Assembly: GCA_002794735.1 (NCBI GenBank)
Contig: NBAZ01000044.1
Location: 1-64,000 of the forward strand
Length of the DNA: 64,000 bases
DNA from: Pyrrhoderma lamaoense
Taxonomy: Eukaryota > Basidiomycota > Agaricomycetes > Hymenochaetales > Hymenochaetaceae
Direction: 5' to 3'
Part shown: positions 1-12,318 of the stretch, piece after piece
Numbering within the stretch: the stretch's first letter is position 1
Layout: each line of letters starts with the position of its first letter
Program-made: the position numbers and the translations under genes
Notes under the pieces: model-generated
The model's database searches: none
Told to the model about the DNA's origin: nothing
What the model saw: the letters and a program-made list of their open reading frames with translations, nothing else

Positions 1-1260
1 TTAACGTGAGCTAAATTAGTACAAGTTTGCATTCTGGGACAACTAAGATTTAAGTCTTCTAAGATAAACACCCACAACTGACGATGTAGGACCAGCTAAG
101 TGTTTGGCCGGTCGTAGTGCATTTATAATGCACTATTCTAACTCGCCCGAGAAGTCCATTGCTACTACTCGGCCGCGCACCTCGTTCATTTCTCTTACTA
201 TTTAGCTTCACTTTTCTACTCTTACGCGAGGGTAGGGTTCGTTTATATGACCCCCTCGTTTCTGATAGCTTAAACCCTTCGTCCAGTGGCATATAGCCAC
301 CTGGACGCCATGCTTTTCCTTATTATCTAACCTTTATCTCGCGTTTTGCTATATAAGCCTCCAGACTTGAGGCCGTAGTCAATCAATCAATTCCCAATCA
401 ATTCCCAGTTATCCCCAGTCTATTCCCCCCCCCCCCCCGAGTAGCTCTCTACTAGTCTCCTGTACTCTTTATCTACTTCTCTGCTGCTCTATTAGGCTGC
501 CGGGCGCGCTCGTAATGCTCTGACCGTACTGCAAGTCGTCCGGCGGACTGAAATACATACACTTTTACCTCAAGCTACAGCCTCGGTCGGGGCTCTGTTC
601 TATACGTTTCTGCTGCTTTTACTGGTCTGTGAAGTCCCAGCTCGCCTCAAGGTCTCTATCAGTCTCTACGGTCCGACCGAGGTCGAGTATCTCGCTCTTT
701 AGCCCCCAAATCTTAGCCTGAGCATCGTGTCTGGTGTAGGCAGACTCTAAACCCCACGTCCTCGCCACTAAATACGACACCAAGGTCAATATCTGACCAA
801 AAGTTTAGTTTTCAACGAGCTTTCTACAAGATGCTGATACGTAGTTCAAGACATTTTCCAAACCAATATCGGAGTGTACCCCACACATCTATATGTCCTT
901 TCTCCTCTGTAAATCCCTGAGCTCTTGTATATGTTGAATGCGTTAATGAGAGACCGCCTATGGCATGTAGTAACTACAGCGACGGCAGACTGTACGCTAT
1001 TTCTTACTCTTCAGATGGGACATGGATTACATCTGCGACATCAAAAGTAGTATATGTATGGGATGTGGTTAGTAGAATCCCCCTCGCCATTCCAGCTGAA
1101 GAAATTTGGATATATATAGAGTCTATCATGTTCTCTGCGAACGGAAAGAGATTAAGTACAAAATCATAGTATGGACGCAGCCACTGGCATGATCATCTAG
1201 GGGCAGTTTGCAGGGATCTCATACTCATGAAGCTACGGGAAAGAAGATTTAACAACGTAG
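1..1260 (+). pseudogene. NWD (NACHT-WD40) pseudogene fragment, WD40 part, split by a solo LTR
   Basis: This is a remnant of the exon that begins the WD40 part of an NWD gene. Positions 60-84 plus 815-870 align with 3425-3490 of the next pseudogene (shared words cacccacaa and tacaagatgctgata), and the solo LTR at 85-814 sits between them. The frame at 960-1166 reads a WD40-like stretch ending VVYVWDVVSRIPLAI and then a SANGKRL strand, matching the VDVWDAVTGVPLVNP region at about 3730-3780. A stop at about 1167 and frame drift after it (a WDAA-like remnant near 1170-1190) show decay. Nothing upstream of base 1 is visible, so its NACHT half may lie outside the window. It is not expected to make protein. 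Confidence 0.7.
85..814 (-). mobile_element. Solo LTR, family L1, with 4-bp target duplication
   Basis: The 730-bp sequence starts TGTAGGACC and ends TTTTCA (TG...CA), flanked by acga at 81-84 and 815-818. It is the reverse complement of 51918-52668. Removing it and one acga restores a 22-bp match in length to the uninterrupted paralogue at about 3449-3470, so this is a true insertion with a 4-bp duplication. No internal retrotransposon sequence is present, so it is a solo LTR. It contains a C14 homopolymer at about 427-440. Older relatives occur at 14500, 54626 and 62655. Confidence 0.85.
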
Positions 1261-1551
1261 CAGTATAGAATCGTGCAACGAGAAGGGGGGAAATGCGTTA
1301 GGAACAGTGGGAAACAATATTAATAATCACTCAGTATTCTGGTAAGGATAGTCTTACAAGATGTACTAAGTGATCGGATTCATCAGATAAGAAGTCATGC
1401 CAGAGTTCATGGAAAGCTTGACACGCACTCATACTCTGCTTGTTATCATACATATTTTTGTGGTGCCTTTAGCTTATTCACTGAAACGTCTGAGATATTA
1501 CGGTGTAATACACATTTTTACTGTAAACTATCCCGTTCAATAGTATTATAC
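1261..1551. other. Short spacer between two NWD pseudogenes
   Basis: AT-rich sequence with no open frame or repeat that I can support. It probably contains the decayed promoter of the pseudogene that begins at 1552. Confidence 0.4.
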
Positions 1552-4500
1552 TTGAACACGAATATACTTCGCACCATGACTTTTAAACAAATAGGGGGAA
1601 TTTCTCAAGCAGAAATTGGGGCGTATCATGATGTAACTGGAAATCAGACAAATATTAATAACATTGGAACGAATGTGAACATCAACGCTTTAGATACCAG
1701 TCGCGGTAGATATACAAGATCATCTGCAATTGATTTGAAAAGACTGATTTTCTCTTTTTTTCAATACTTACAAGGAGGCAGAGAGTACGAGAGGGAAATA
1801 CTAGAAGGTGAGAGTATCAAGTTATACTTGTAAACTTATTGTAACCAAAGATTCCGATAGAATTGAGGAAGAAGCTGGACCCAAGACATATGACTCATCC
1901 TGGTGGAAGAGAGTGTCTTGAGAACACGCGAGTTGGAGAATCAGTGTGTGGTTCGAAAGCAGGGAAGCGCTGAATGTTCTTCTTTTACTTGGAGGTGCAG
2001 GGATAGGGAAGAGTACAGTTGCGTCGACGATTGCCCGCACGTATCGAGATCAACTCGGTTCTGAGCAGTACTTTGTGAGGGGAAAAAGTAATCCAGAGTC
2101 CATCTTTCGAACCATCGCATTCGACTTAGCTAGTCAAGATTCAAAGGTTGCTAAAGCTGTAAAAACCGAGATTGACAAGCCCGGGATGCAGATTGCATCA
2201 CCCGAGAGGTCTTTTGAGCAGTTGCTTTACGGTCCACTTCAGACTGTTAAAAATAGTGAGAAAGGAGAGAAAAGCTATGTTCTAGTTGTTATCGATGCTC
2301 TCGACGAGTGCGGGAATCGAGAGTCTCGGGCACAGTACATCCACTTGATCAAAGAGAAACTGCGTACATTACCGCCCAGATACCGTTTTCTTGTCACCAG
2401 TAGACCAGAAAGTGATGTCATTTCCTCGGGGAATTAGAGGGTATACGAACAATCTGGGTTCAAGGTGATCCGTATATTGAAAATGACGTTTATCTCTTCT
2501 TAAGAGATGAACTCGGGCGCGAGGGAGAAATTGAAAGATCATTAGGCAATAAATGGGAGGAATACGCACGTACTATTAGCAGTGCTGCAAATGGGATCTT
2601 TATTTGGGCGGTAACAGTTGTCAAGCTGATAAAAGAGAAGAGAGGAAGCATGGGTAAAGAGCTGAAGCGGATCGCTACTACAAAAGCATTGTCTGGCTCA
2701 CTTGATAGCCTATATGAGAGCGTATTTGAAAATGCTCTATACTGGGATGAAGAGATGAGAACTGACTTTGCTAACGTACTTTCGTTAATCATGTTCGGAA
2801 AGGAGCCACTATCTGAGGAGATGATCAGTAATCTGCTGAGTTCTGAACACGGAAGGGCATGGAGTATACTCAACTCACTGCACTCACTAATTGAGTTTGA
2901 CCCCAACCGATCCGATCAACCCATTCAGTTCCACGCCTCGCTATATGATTACTTGACTTCGGAGAACGTGCGCGGGAAGGCATAGTTTATTGACGAAGAA
3001 AGACAGAAAGACAGAAAGACATCATCGCGCACCTTTGTTTTGATGTGATGAAGAAGCGTCTTCGATTCAATATATGTAGCCTGGAGACGCCGTTCAAGAG
3101 GAACATAGATGTACCCGAGCTCAAGAAGAGAACAGCAGAAAATATTCCGTGGTACTTGAGATATGTGTGCAGGAATTGGGCCTTGCACCTACAAGAAGCT
3201 GTTTTCACGGACGAGTTGTCCCGCAAGCTAGAAACATTTGCTCTTAATCGACTACTATTCTGGTTCGAGATTCTGAGCCTTACTTATGAAGAGGCATCGC
3301 ATTTCCATCTAATGTCGGTGTCTTCAGCATGGGAGAAAGCACGAGTATCATTGAATGGTGCCATCGACTGGCTTGCGGTACGTTGTTTGACGTGGTAGCA
3401 TGTTATGGGTCAGCTTAAAGATATAAATTACAGGATAATCACCCACAATTGAGAACATTTATACAAGATGCTGATAATCAGTTCAAAACGTTTCTCCAAC
3501 CGGTACTGGAAAGCACCCCTCACATCTATATGTCCTTTCTTCCCAACAGAGTTCTATCGTCGCTCAGCATTACATGAAGCAAGTAAAACCCGGTGCCCTT
3601 GTACGAGTCGGACGCATTGATGAGAGATCACCTATTGCGAGAATTAATGACGACAAAAGCATATTGTACGATATTTCATACTCATCTGACGGGAAACGCA
3701 TTATGTCGGCAACGTCAAGAGGAGTAGATGTGTGGGATGCAGTTACTGGAGTTCCTCTCGTCAATCCAGTCCAAGAAAAGTGGATACGTCTGAGCTTCGT
3801 CAAGTTCTCTGCGAATGGAGAAAGACTGGTGTCAAGAGACGTGGAACACAAAATTATTGTATGGGACGCAGCCTATGGTAAGATTATTCAGGAGCAGTTT
3901 GAAGGTCTTCCAGGAGAGGTTTTCTTTGTCATCATTTCCCCTGATGGAGAGTATATAGTAGCGTTACTGAGTACTGGAATCAAAGTGTGGAAGGTCCGAA
4001 CTACAATGACGGAAAGGGGTCCACTTCTCTGGTCAACTAGTGATTTATCGATATACCCTTCTCTGTTTGTACGCGACAAGTGCTGGTCTCTACCTTCCCA
4101 GCGACTTGTTTACTCCCCAGACAGATAGGAAGTTTGCAATCAACCTGTTGAATAATTCCCTTCTCGTTTGGGACGCATCGAATGGCAAACAACTTGTCAC
4201 CCTACAAGGACATTCAGACCCGGCTATATCCGTGGGTTTCTCCCACGATGGCTCTCGTATCGTCTCTGCATCTGAGTGGGAGATTATAGTATGGGATGCT
4301 GGAATTAGCCAATCTGTCTACGGTCCAATCAGAGAGGGTGCACACTTTGTTTGTTTCTCACCCAGCGGAATGGAGATCACTTCGGTATATTATGGTACTT
4401 TTTATTTGCGGAACTCAGCATCCTGTGAATATGTATGTAGCGTTTGTCTACCCTCTATACCTTTGATAATCTGCGCCCCGGTGTCCAACAGCGAAGCAGT

Positions 4501-4780
4501 CGAGTTTGCTACAGCATCCAGGGACGGAGTTATCCGAATATGGTCTATCACTGAGCACCCGAAACAAAGCACATGGCAAATGGACAGTATTGGATGGCTG
4601 GACAGGGATGACGATAGCTTACTCATCTGGATTCCCAAACATCTTCGTCACTCTCTACTATTTGGTCCATGTATATGCACTCTAAACACCTGCTTCTCAA
4701 CAAAAATACAATTCACAGGGTATGAAGGGGAACAATGGATAGAATGCTTCACATTTTCCGGTGGTGAGGATATTTCTTTC
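1552..4780 (+). pseudogene. Near full-length NWD (NACHT-WD40) NLR-like pseudogene
   Basis: Domain order matches genes A-C. The N-terminal exon (from about 1576) carries GAYHDVTGNQTNINN. The NACHT (1946-2434) has Walker A GGAGIGKST and Walker B VLVVIDALDECG. A helical linker follows (2580-3370) with LYESVFENALYWDEEMRT and LRYVC. An intron lies at about 3375-3433 (GTACGT...TTACAG). WD40-like repeats run over 3575-4560, and the family C-terminal block DSIGWLDRDDDSLLIWIP...EQWIECF over 4580-4755. Breaks: a stop after the first exon (about 1831), a stop at about 1918, a frame change near 2435, a TAG at 2983 and a frameshift near 4110-4130. It is more diverged from A-C than they are from each other and has fewer WD40 repeats. 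Multiple independent lesions make assembly error an unlikely sole cause. Confidence 0.8.
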
Positions 4781-6234
4781 GAGCAACCCCTTTTACAATC
4801 GCCACCGCTTTTACCCCTCCTACTGTCTTCATCTCTATCAGTTCCAGAACGTACGGTATCAACTATTGGGATACTCAGATATTCGTTATACCTCTCGTCT
4901 GCTATCGTCATTGCATCTGGTTCTTTCTCTTAGTATCTTATTATTACCTCTATTAGTCATCAGGTGGTCTACTAACTCTTTTCCTATTTAGAGACTCCTT
5001 ATCATCAGTAACGAAAGTATATGTAATAATGTATATATCATACTTTCCCCCCAAAATCTCGCATTTACTCTACGAATTTATGATACGGATATTTTATCTC
5101 TTTAAGTAACCGATTTCTAGCTTCCTTTGCATACATCTAGCTGTTTCTGCATTAGAAAGCTACCTATCAAGCTATTAACTTCAGTTAAATATAAGTATCC
5201 TGCTATATGTTAGAATAAATTATTACAATTTAGTCCTTTAAAAACACTATAACTAATCTGAGGAATATCAGATTGATGCATCAGATCTCACGATTATAAA
5301 AATCCAGAATATGCAACTAAAAATAGGAAATGTGGGATGCGAACTTGCTTCAAAAAACATATTTACTCACACATAAACTTACGCACAGTGTTTCTTTATG
5401 ATGATTCTTCTATAATTGGTCAATTATTTTCTTGCAACCAAACTACCCGTATCTTCATAACAACATAAGCTGTATTTCTGGTCCGTTTTCATTGAGATTT
5501 GCCATCTTCCTCCATCGAAGGTACCCAGTCAGCCTTAATAAGACTCCAGGGGGAAAAGTCCTCATTTTATTTCATCTCTCATATTCATCAAATACGGATG
5601 CTGTCATAGTCACTTACTACCTTTTCTAAGACTACAGGCTGACATTTAGTATGTTATACAACGGAAAAAAACGAGTGAATAAATATATATCGAGCTCATC
5701 TACTATCACTTTGCACCCAAAACCAATGTACTTATTGCGTGGGTTTACGAAACGAAACCTACCAGTTCCCAGAAAGATGTTAATGGAAGAATGTTCACTT
5801 GATTCAAGTACACGTGCAACGCGGGCTATCGGAATGAAATTGCTGATAATATCATTTTTGAGTAGATCATATAAAATCTTACTATTTATGATATAAGGGC
5901 GCACATGTGTATCATGTCATCTTGTATGAAAACTCTGGTGATGCGGTGGTACGAGAGAGTCTACGGAGGGTGGGGGTAGGCAGGATCCGATAATTGAATG
6001 GACGAACGTTCATATATGCATGTCTAATGATACACATGATTATTCATGATAATTAGTGAGCTATGGGAGGTGAGGAGATATCGAGATGACACGAGATTAT
6101 GCAACGTGGATCAATGATAGCTCCGATCTAAAAATAAATTCATTGGTATATAAACTGTCAGTAGCTGCAAGATGAATAATTACCTAACATCTCTTCCGGT
6201 TATCGTCACCATAGTTGTAAGTACGCTTGTACAA
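4781..6234. other. Intergenic AT-rich spacer
   Basis: No supportable gene. Short frames (for example 5432-5629 and 5651-5896) have no family resemblance. A TATA-like tatataaac lies at about 6148-6156, 80-90 bp upstream of the next pseudogene start, as in genes A-C. Confidence 0.45.
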
Positions 6235-6861
6235 TGCCCTTCGCTCAAGGTGGTGATAATGCGCATGCAAACACTGGGGCATACAATGACTACTCGTCAG
6301 ATCCTGATAAGGTGAAAGACTCTATTTTCAATTCAGCGATACTCAATTTTCTTTTATATACTTCAATAAAGGAGACAATCTTTTAGAAGGTAATACTGTA
6401 CAAAATCCATACAGAACTATTAAGGTAACAACTCTGACAGAACTGAGGAAAAAACTCGAACCGACATATACGACTAGATCTGATCGAAGAGAATGCTCGG
6501 AAGGGACAAGCGTAGAGCTCACGAAGAGGATTGACAACTGGTTTAGTGACATGAACGGTCCCAATCTTCTATTTCTCCTAGGAGGTGCCGGGACCGGCAA
6601 GTGTACGGTTGCGACAACAATGGCAGATAGATATCGTAAACACTTGGTTCGGAGTACTTTGTAAGGGGGCAGAGTAATCCGAAACCTATTTTCAGAACTA
6701 TCGCTTTTGACTTAGCAAGTCGAAACCAGACGGTAGCTGAAGCCATCAAAGCCAATCTTGACAAGTTCGAGATCCAAATTGCAACTCCCAAACAGAATTT
6801 TGACATGTTTCTGTACAACTCTCTTCACGCTATCACAAGGATAAAAAAGAGAAGAAAGACA
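6235..6861 (+). pseudogene. Truncated NWD pseudogene (N-terminal exon plus NACHT stub)
   Basis: An ATG at 6235 opens MPFAQGGDN..NTGAYNDYSS, equivalent to the first exon of genes A-C. NACHT sequence follows at 6490-6850 with LLFLLGGAGTGKCTVATT, that is, a Walker A in which the usual Ser is Cys, then IFRTIAFDLASRNQ. A frameshift at about 6655-6665 separates the two halves. Homology stops near 6861, where half of an LTR of family L1 begins; the rest of the NACHT and all WD40 repeats are missing. This stub precedes the first complete unit of the tandem array. Confidence 0.75.
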
Positions 6862-7181
6862 ATGTTAACTGATTCACTATGGCCTCAAATTTGGAGGCTT
6901 ATATGTCAAAAACTCGAGGTAGAGGATAGCTAATAAGGAAAGCTTGGTTTCCAGGTGGCTATATGCCACTGGACGAAAGGTTTTAAGCTATTAGAAATGA
7001 GAGGGCCATATAAACGAACCCTATCCTCGAGTAAGAGTAAAAAGGGAAGCCAAATAGTAAGAGAAATGGGCGAGAAGCGTGGCCGAGAGTAAGGAAGTAT
7101 AGTAATAGTGGACTCTCCGGGAAAGTTACAAAATACTTCATAGATGCACTACGGTTGGCTATCTACTTAGTTGGTTCTACA
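6862..7181 (+). mobile_element. Partial LTR relic, family L1
   Basis: Matches the last 320 bp or so of the LTR at 51918-52668 (ctatggcctcaaatttggag, then a degenerate gtggctatatgccactgg palindrome, ending ttggttctaca). The first half of the LTR is absent. It abuts the NACHT stub directly, so a deletion joined them. Confidence 0.65.
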
Positions 7182-8277
7182 CCCTCGTTGAGATTCTGTA
7201 AGATGAACACCAGCTGATCCCCCGATTCTCTTCAAGCTCTATTCCTCGGAGGATACTATTCTCGGCCATAACCTTTCTCATATCGGTCTAATATACTCTC
7301 TACAAGAGAAATACATATACCAGACTTAGAAAATCGAGAAAGATCCCAAAAGCAGGACTTTCAAAATGCCACATAACGTATACAAGAACATGCATTTGTC
7401 TATGAACAGAGATTTACTAAGGAGATGTTCATTTTTGTATCAGAACAGGGCTCACAAGCATGGAAGATATTTCGCCTTCATGTTCACAATCTGCACCAGA
7501 GGACATCAGTGTTGATAGATACAGGGCTAGCCATGTGCTCGTCCATATTAGCGTCTGGTGAGTACCGTAATTCTCTGAGATAAAAAAATTTATTTCATTC
7601 ATAAACCTCTCTTTACAGCATCTTATATTGAAATCTCTCATTATCAATTTTCATCTTGTGTTTTTGATCTTTGCCAAAAGAACAGGTATCAGTTCATCAG
7701 GATGTCCCATTTCTAGATTCAATTTTCTCATGTACCTCCTACCTTTCATTCTAATTAAGTGATCCGATCTTTCTGGAACTCTTATACTGTCAAGCAATGC
7801 CCACTCAAAGATCCGGTTCTGTTTCGCCAACAGTGAACTCTGTAATATGAAATAACTGATATAGATGTAAAACTCCTGTTCTCCTTCTAATCGACGGACT
7901 ATTGAATTGCTCAAAATGATAATTGTGATACCAAATTGTTATGAAGTATGACTCGAAGCTCATGAGGAAAAGACACTGATTACAGATCAGAAACGAAAGT
8001 CTGGTTCCAGACTTCTTGTAATAGCGTGTCAAGATGTTGCGTTATTGATTGATGAGTTAGTCGCGAGTAGCGGCACAATTCCAAACAAGATAGGAAATTA
8101 TGATACAAATAGTGGATAAAAACTGTCAACTATTTACTTTCTCTGTGGTGACTCCCACAAATCTTGGTTGGTTGGGGTTTAAAGCGTCTGATAGAAACTG
8201 TAAACCATCGTTAAGAAACGGACTCCGGAAAGACATATACTGTGTATCGTGTATGACACTATCTGGAAAGATCCTTC
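7182..8277. other. Spacer of tandem unit A (upstream of gene A)
   Basis: Non-coding spacer repeated at 15249-16178 plus 47461-47655, 55333-56408 and 63360-64000. Shared words include gagattctgtaagatgaac at the start and tacaagataggaaatt-like sequence near 8085. Open frames here are not conserved between units. Confidence 0.65.
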
Positions 8278-8285
8278 TATAAATA
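8278..8285 (+). promoter_or_regulatory. TATA box of NWD gene A
   Basis: TATAAATA, followed by acttgac, 160 bp before the ATG at 8438. The same TATAAATACTTGAC word occurs 155-156 bp before the ATG of genes B and C, inside a conserved 5' leader. Confidence 0.6.
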
Positions 8286-8437
8286 CTTGACGTGTAACAG
8301 GCTTCCTTATCTAGTACAAATCGGTGATCTCAGCAATCTATTATTGAATATAAGTTGATGTCGTTGATGACCAGTACGTACCTTTCAGACATCCCCCACT
8401 ACTCCATCTACGACTCAAGTACTAGTACGCTCGTATA

Positions 8438-11400
8438 ATGCCCTTCAATCAGACTGGTCCTAGCAACTACGCTCACTTTGCTGGTGCTTATATTGATAAT
8501 ACCGGGAATCAAAATCATAACGTATATAATATTGACACCAGTACCACTCTATTTAGTGAGTTTCATAACACATTTTTGTGTGTGATTGTGATTCAAACAG
8601 CCATTGTATATTACAAGAATTAAAGGCTACTCTTAATCCATCTCATTCACCTGGAGCTGATCGACCGACGTGCTTGAGAGGAACTCGGACTCGCATTCGG
8701 GAGCAGATATCCAAGTTTATAGATGGGGAGGGCAGCGAGTCGAATGTGGTATTCTTACTGGGTGCAGCCGGGACGGGGAAAAGCACTATTGCGACAACTA
8801 TCGTAGATGAATACCGAAACATGGGTAGGCTTGGATGTCATCTATTCTTTCTGAGGGAGAAGAGCGACCCCACAACAGTAATTTCAACAATCGCATATGA
8901 CCTCGCTGCATCCAACGATTCCATAGCACTCGCTATCGATAAAGCGCTCCAAAGACGCGGTGATTTGAGTTCAGCAACACTCGATAGCCTCTTCGATATT
9001 CTCCTGTACAAGTCCCTTTCTTCCCTTTTTCCTGAGACAGGTTCCCATATACTCATCGTTCTCGACGCGTTGGATGAGTGCGGTACATCAGAATCTCGGA
9101 AATCTCTTCTCCGCGTCCTTGTAAAAAGGATTTCTACATTGCCTCACAATTTCCGCTTTCTCATCACATCACGACCGGAGATAGATATATTGTCTTTTGT
9201 GTCATCAATAAAGCCATTTATTATTGATCTGGACAAACTTCCGGATGAGAATATGACGGACGTTTGTACCTATATCAATCATGAGTGTAAAGCGATGAAG
9301 GATGATGAGCGTCTTTTTCTCCCAGATGACTGGCCGTGGGAAGAGAATATGAGGAAGCTTGTCGAGGCAGCAAATGGATTGTTCATTTGGGCATCAACGG
9401 CCATCAGATTCATCGAAGGGATGGGAGAAGGGAGTGCCAAAGCTCTTGAAGCATTGATTCTTGATAGATCACTCAACCTGGATGATTTATATGAATCCGT
9501 TTTGAGGAATTCTCTCAGCTGGACCGATTCTACGAGAGCCATCTTTCCCAATGTCTTTTCAATCATTTTCTTTTGCAAGAATCCCTTGAAAAACGATGAG
9601 ATTGACGGAATCCTGAATCTGAAGAAAGGAACAACTCGAAGCATGCTCTGTCGTCTACGATCCCTTGTATTTTTTGCAGCAGATCAGAAGATACGAATCC
9701 ACCATGCATCACTTTATGACTATCTTGTTTTCCGGACCAGGAGAGACAAAGCCTGGTATATTGATGCTAAACGACAGAAGGAGATGATAGCCGAGAAGTG
9801 CTTTGACCGGATGGGAGATTTACTTCGCTTCAATATTTGTGGACTCGAATCGTCCTTCTTGCTCAATGGGCAGGTTTCTGATATCCAGGAACGCATCGAG
9901 AGAAACATTCCGACACACCTGAGATACATATGCTGTTACTGGGGTCATCATATTCGGGAAACGCCATACTCACCTGAATTGGGTGATTCCTTGAAGACGT
10001 TTGCCCACAACATACTTCTATTCTGGTTTGAGGTATTGAGCGTCACGGATACGTTCGATGACTACGTTGGTATCGCATTGACGTACGCGATTTCATGGCT
10101 TGGGGTGAGCGTTGAACATCAATTCTCTATTTTTCTAGGCTAACGCACAAAAGAACAATAACCCGGAGCTGTCTGCATTCCTCAGAGATGCATATCGACA
10201 GGCCAGTACATTCTCAGAAGCTATTTCAGGAAGCGCGCCCCATATCTATTGCAGTCTTCTACCCTCACCAGAGAATCTGTAGTATCATCGCACTACAGGA
10301 AGTACGCCAATCCAGTTGCTAGTATTGAGTACATCGGAAATAGACAACGAAGCGCAGTCATTAAACTCATCAGTTGCGGTGACAGATACTTAAGAGGGTT
10401 AAGATTCTCTCTCGACGGAACCCGTATCGTTTCTTCATCAAGGGGCGATGAAGTTTGCATGTGGGATGCAGCGAGTGGGAAGTTGACCGCGGCTCTTGAG
10501 TATAAGGCTGACAGAGTCGCATTTTCTCCAAGTGGTGATCTCGTAGCATTGGCATATTCTGAGGAAGAGGAAGGAGTGATAGCGGTGTGGAGTCTCATAG
10601 GAGGGGATGTAGTTCGAGAGCTATGCACAGACAATATGGGTAGCGTTTACTGTATCACATTCTCGAAAAGCGGAGAATATATTGCATCGGGGTATGATAA
10701 AGGGATTATACTGATTTGGGATGTTGAGAGCGGAAGAATAGACGGAAACCCACTGGAAGTTCATGAAAATGGTGTTACCTCTATTTCTTTCTCGTACGAC
10801 GACCAGTATCTTGTTTCCGGGTCGGATGACGGGACGATTGTTTTATGGAGCTTTCAAAGCAGGACGATGGTGTATTCTCGGTTGGACGATTACATGTTTG
10901 GGGTTCGAACCATCGCATTCTCGCCCACTGCAGAATATTTTGTGTCGGGCTCAGATATTGGTCCCGCTCGTATATGGAGAGCATCAACAGGCGAGGTGAT
11001 TCACAGACTTGAAGATTGTAGAGAAGCAACGTACTCATCCGATGGTCTTCATGTTCTGGGATTCGATGGTATCAGCACGATCAGGATATGGAACGTGTTG
11101 AATGTTGACGAGCCTCCGAGGGAGATTAATACCAATCAATATCGCCGTTGTGTTGCATTTGCCCCCGATGGCACGCGCTTCGCGTTTAGTGTTGAGGGAG
11201 GTCCAATTGAAATTTGGGACGCCACTGTCAGTGTGCTTAACACTAAACGAACTCAAGTGCAGAGTCGGATTGAGTCATTGGCAGTATCATCAAGCGGAAG
11301 GTATATTGCTTCCGGAGACTCTGACGGTACAATTTGTGTGCGGCAAACGAACAACGGAATGCTCATCGCTGGGCCATGGAAGGGACACTCTGATTATGTC

Positions 11401-12318
11401 ATGTCCGTTGCATTTTCGCCAGACGAAGAACTAGTTGCCTCTGGCTCTTACGACGGCACAGTGAGAGTGTGGAAAGCGTTGAGTGGAGAACCGGTCACGT
11501 TATTCAGAGGCTGTGTCGTTGCCTTTTCCCCAAATGGAAAGCACATCGCTTCAGGTTCAGGTGACTGGAGTGACTGGACGATCCGAGTCTGGAATGTCGA
11601 AAGAAGGGAACTGGCTCTCACGCCATTCAGAGGTCACAGTGGCGGTGTCCATTGTATCGCTTATTCACCCGATGGATCTAAGATCGTCTCCGGATCTGAT
11701 GACGGAACTGTTCGTATTTGGAATGCGACAACTGGCCAATTACTTTCTACGCTGAAAGGTCACCTTAATTGGGTCCGTTCTGTAGCTTATTCTCCTGATG
11801 GTTTGAGAATTGTCTCTGGATCTAAAGATGTAACTATGCGACTCTGGAATGCCGAAAGCGGCGGCATTCAATCTGTGATCAGACATGACACGGAGGTGAG
11901 GTCGGTATGCTTCTCACTTGACGGAAAAATAATCCTGTCAGGTTCCAGTGACGGAACTATTCATGTGTGGAATTCTTCCAACTACGAACTTCTCCTTGGC
12001 CCTTTAGCTGCACACTCCAACTGGGTCACCTCGCTCTCCTTTTTCCCTGATAACAAACACTTTGCATCTTGCTCTCCCGATGGAATAAGCAGAATCTGGT
12101 CTCTGGGTGCTGTAGATTGGGACCTACGAAAAAAAGATGGATGGGTTGTTGACAAGGACAACAGATTACTCATGTGGCTTCCTAGGGAGACTCACGAGTC
12201 ACTTATTACCCCCAGAAATCCTGCTATTATGAATGCCCCATACAACACAACAGTCGACTTCTCTCGCTATCGAATCGGAGACGAGTGGACCAGACCCATT
12301 GCTGTCATCTCTGGGTGA
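8438..12318 (+). CDS. NWD gene A: NACHT and 14 WD40 repeats (HET-E/NLR-like), one frameshift
   Basis: Predicted cytosolic NLR-like receptor or vegetative-incompatibility (HET-E type) protein. Exon 1 8438-8555 encodes about 39 aa with GAYIDNTGNQNHNVYN. Intron 1 is 8556-8617 (62 nt, GTGAGT...CAAG). Exon 2 8618-10104 holds the NACHT: Walker A GAAGTGKST, Walker B ILIVLDALDECG, then a winged-helix/helical region. A very short intron is placed at 10105-10138 (GTGAGC...TCTAG). Exon 3 10139-12318 encodes SAFLRDAYRQA..., 14 WD40 repeats (two 7-blade propellers) and the family tail WTRPIAVISG. Exon 3 has CCC at 10262-10264 where B and C have CCCC. This shifts frame and yields an early stop, so the gene is either a very recent pseudogene or miscalled by one base. 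Part of the WD40 region is identical to gene B and the tail to gene C. Confidence 0.82.

Noticed and set aside
427..440. C14/G14 run as a quadruplex element
   Set aside because: A single homopolymer inside one LTR family, variable or interrupted in the relics (for example about 14896-14909). No four-tract pattern is conserved.
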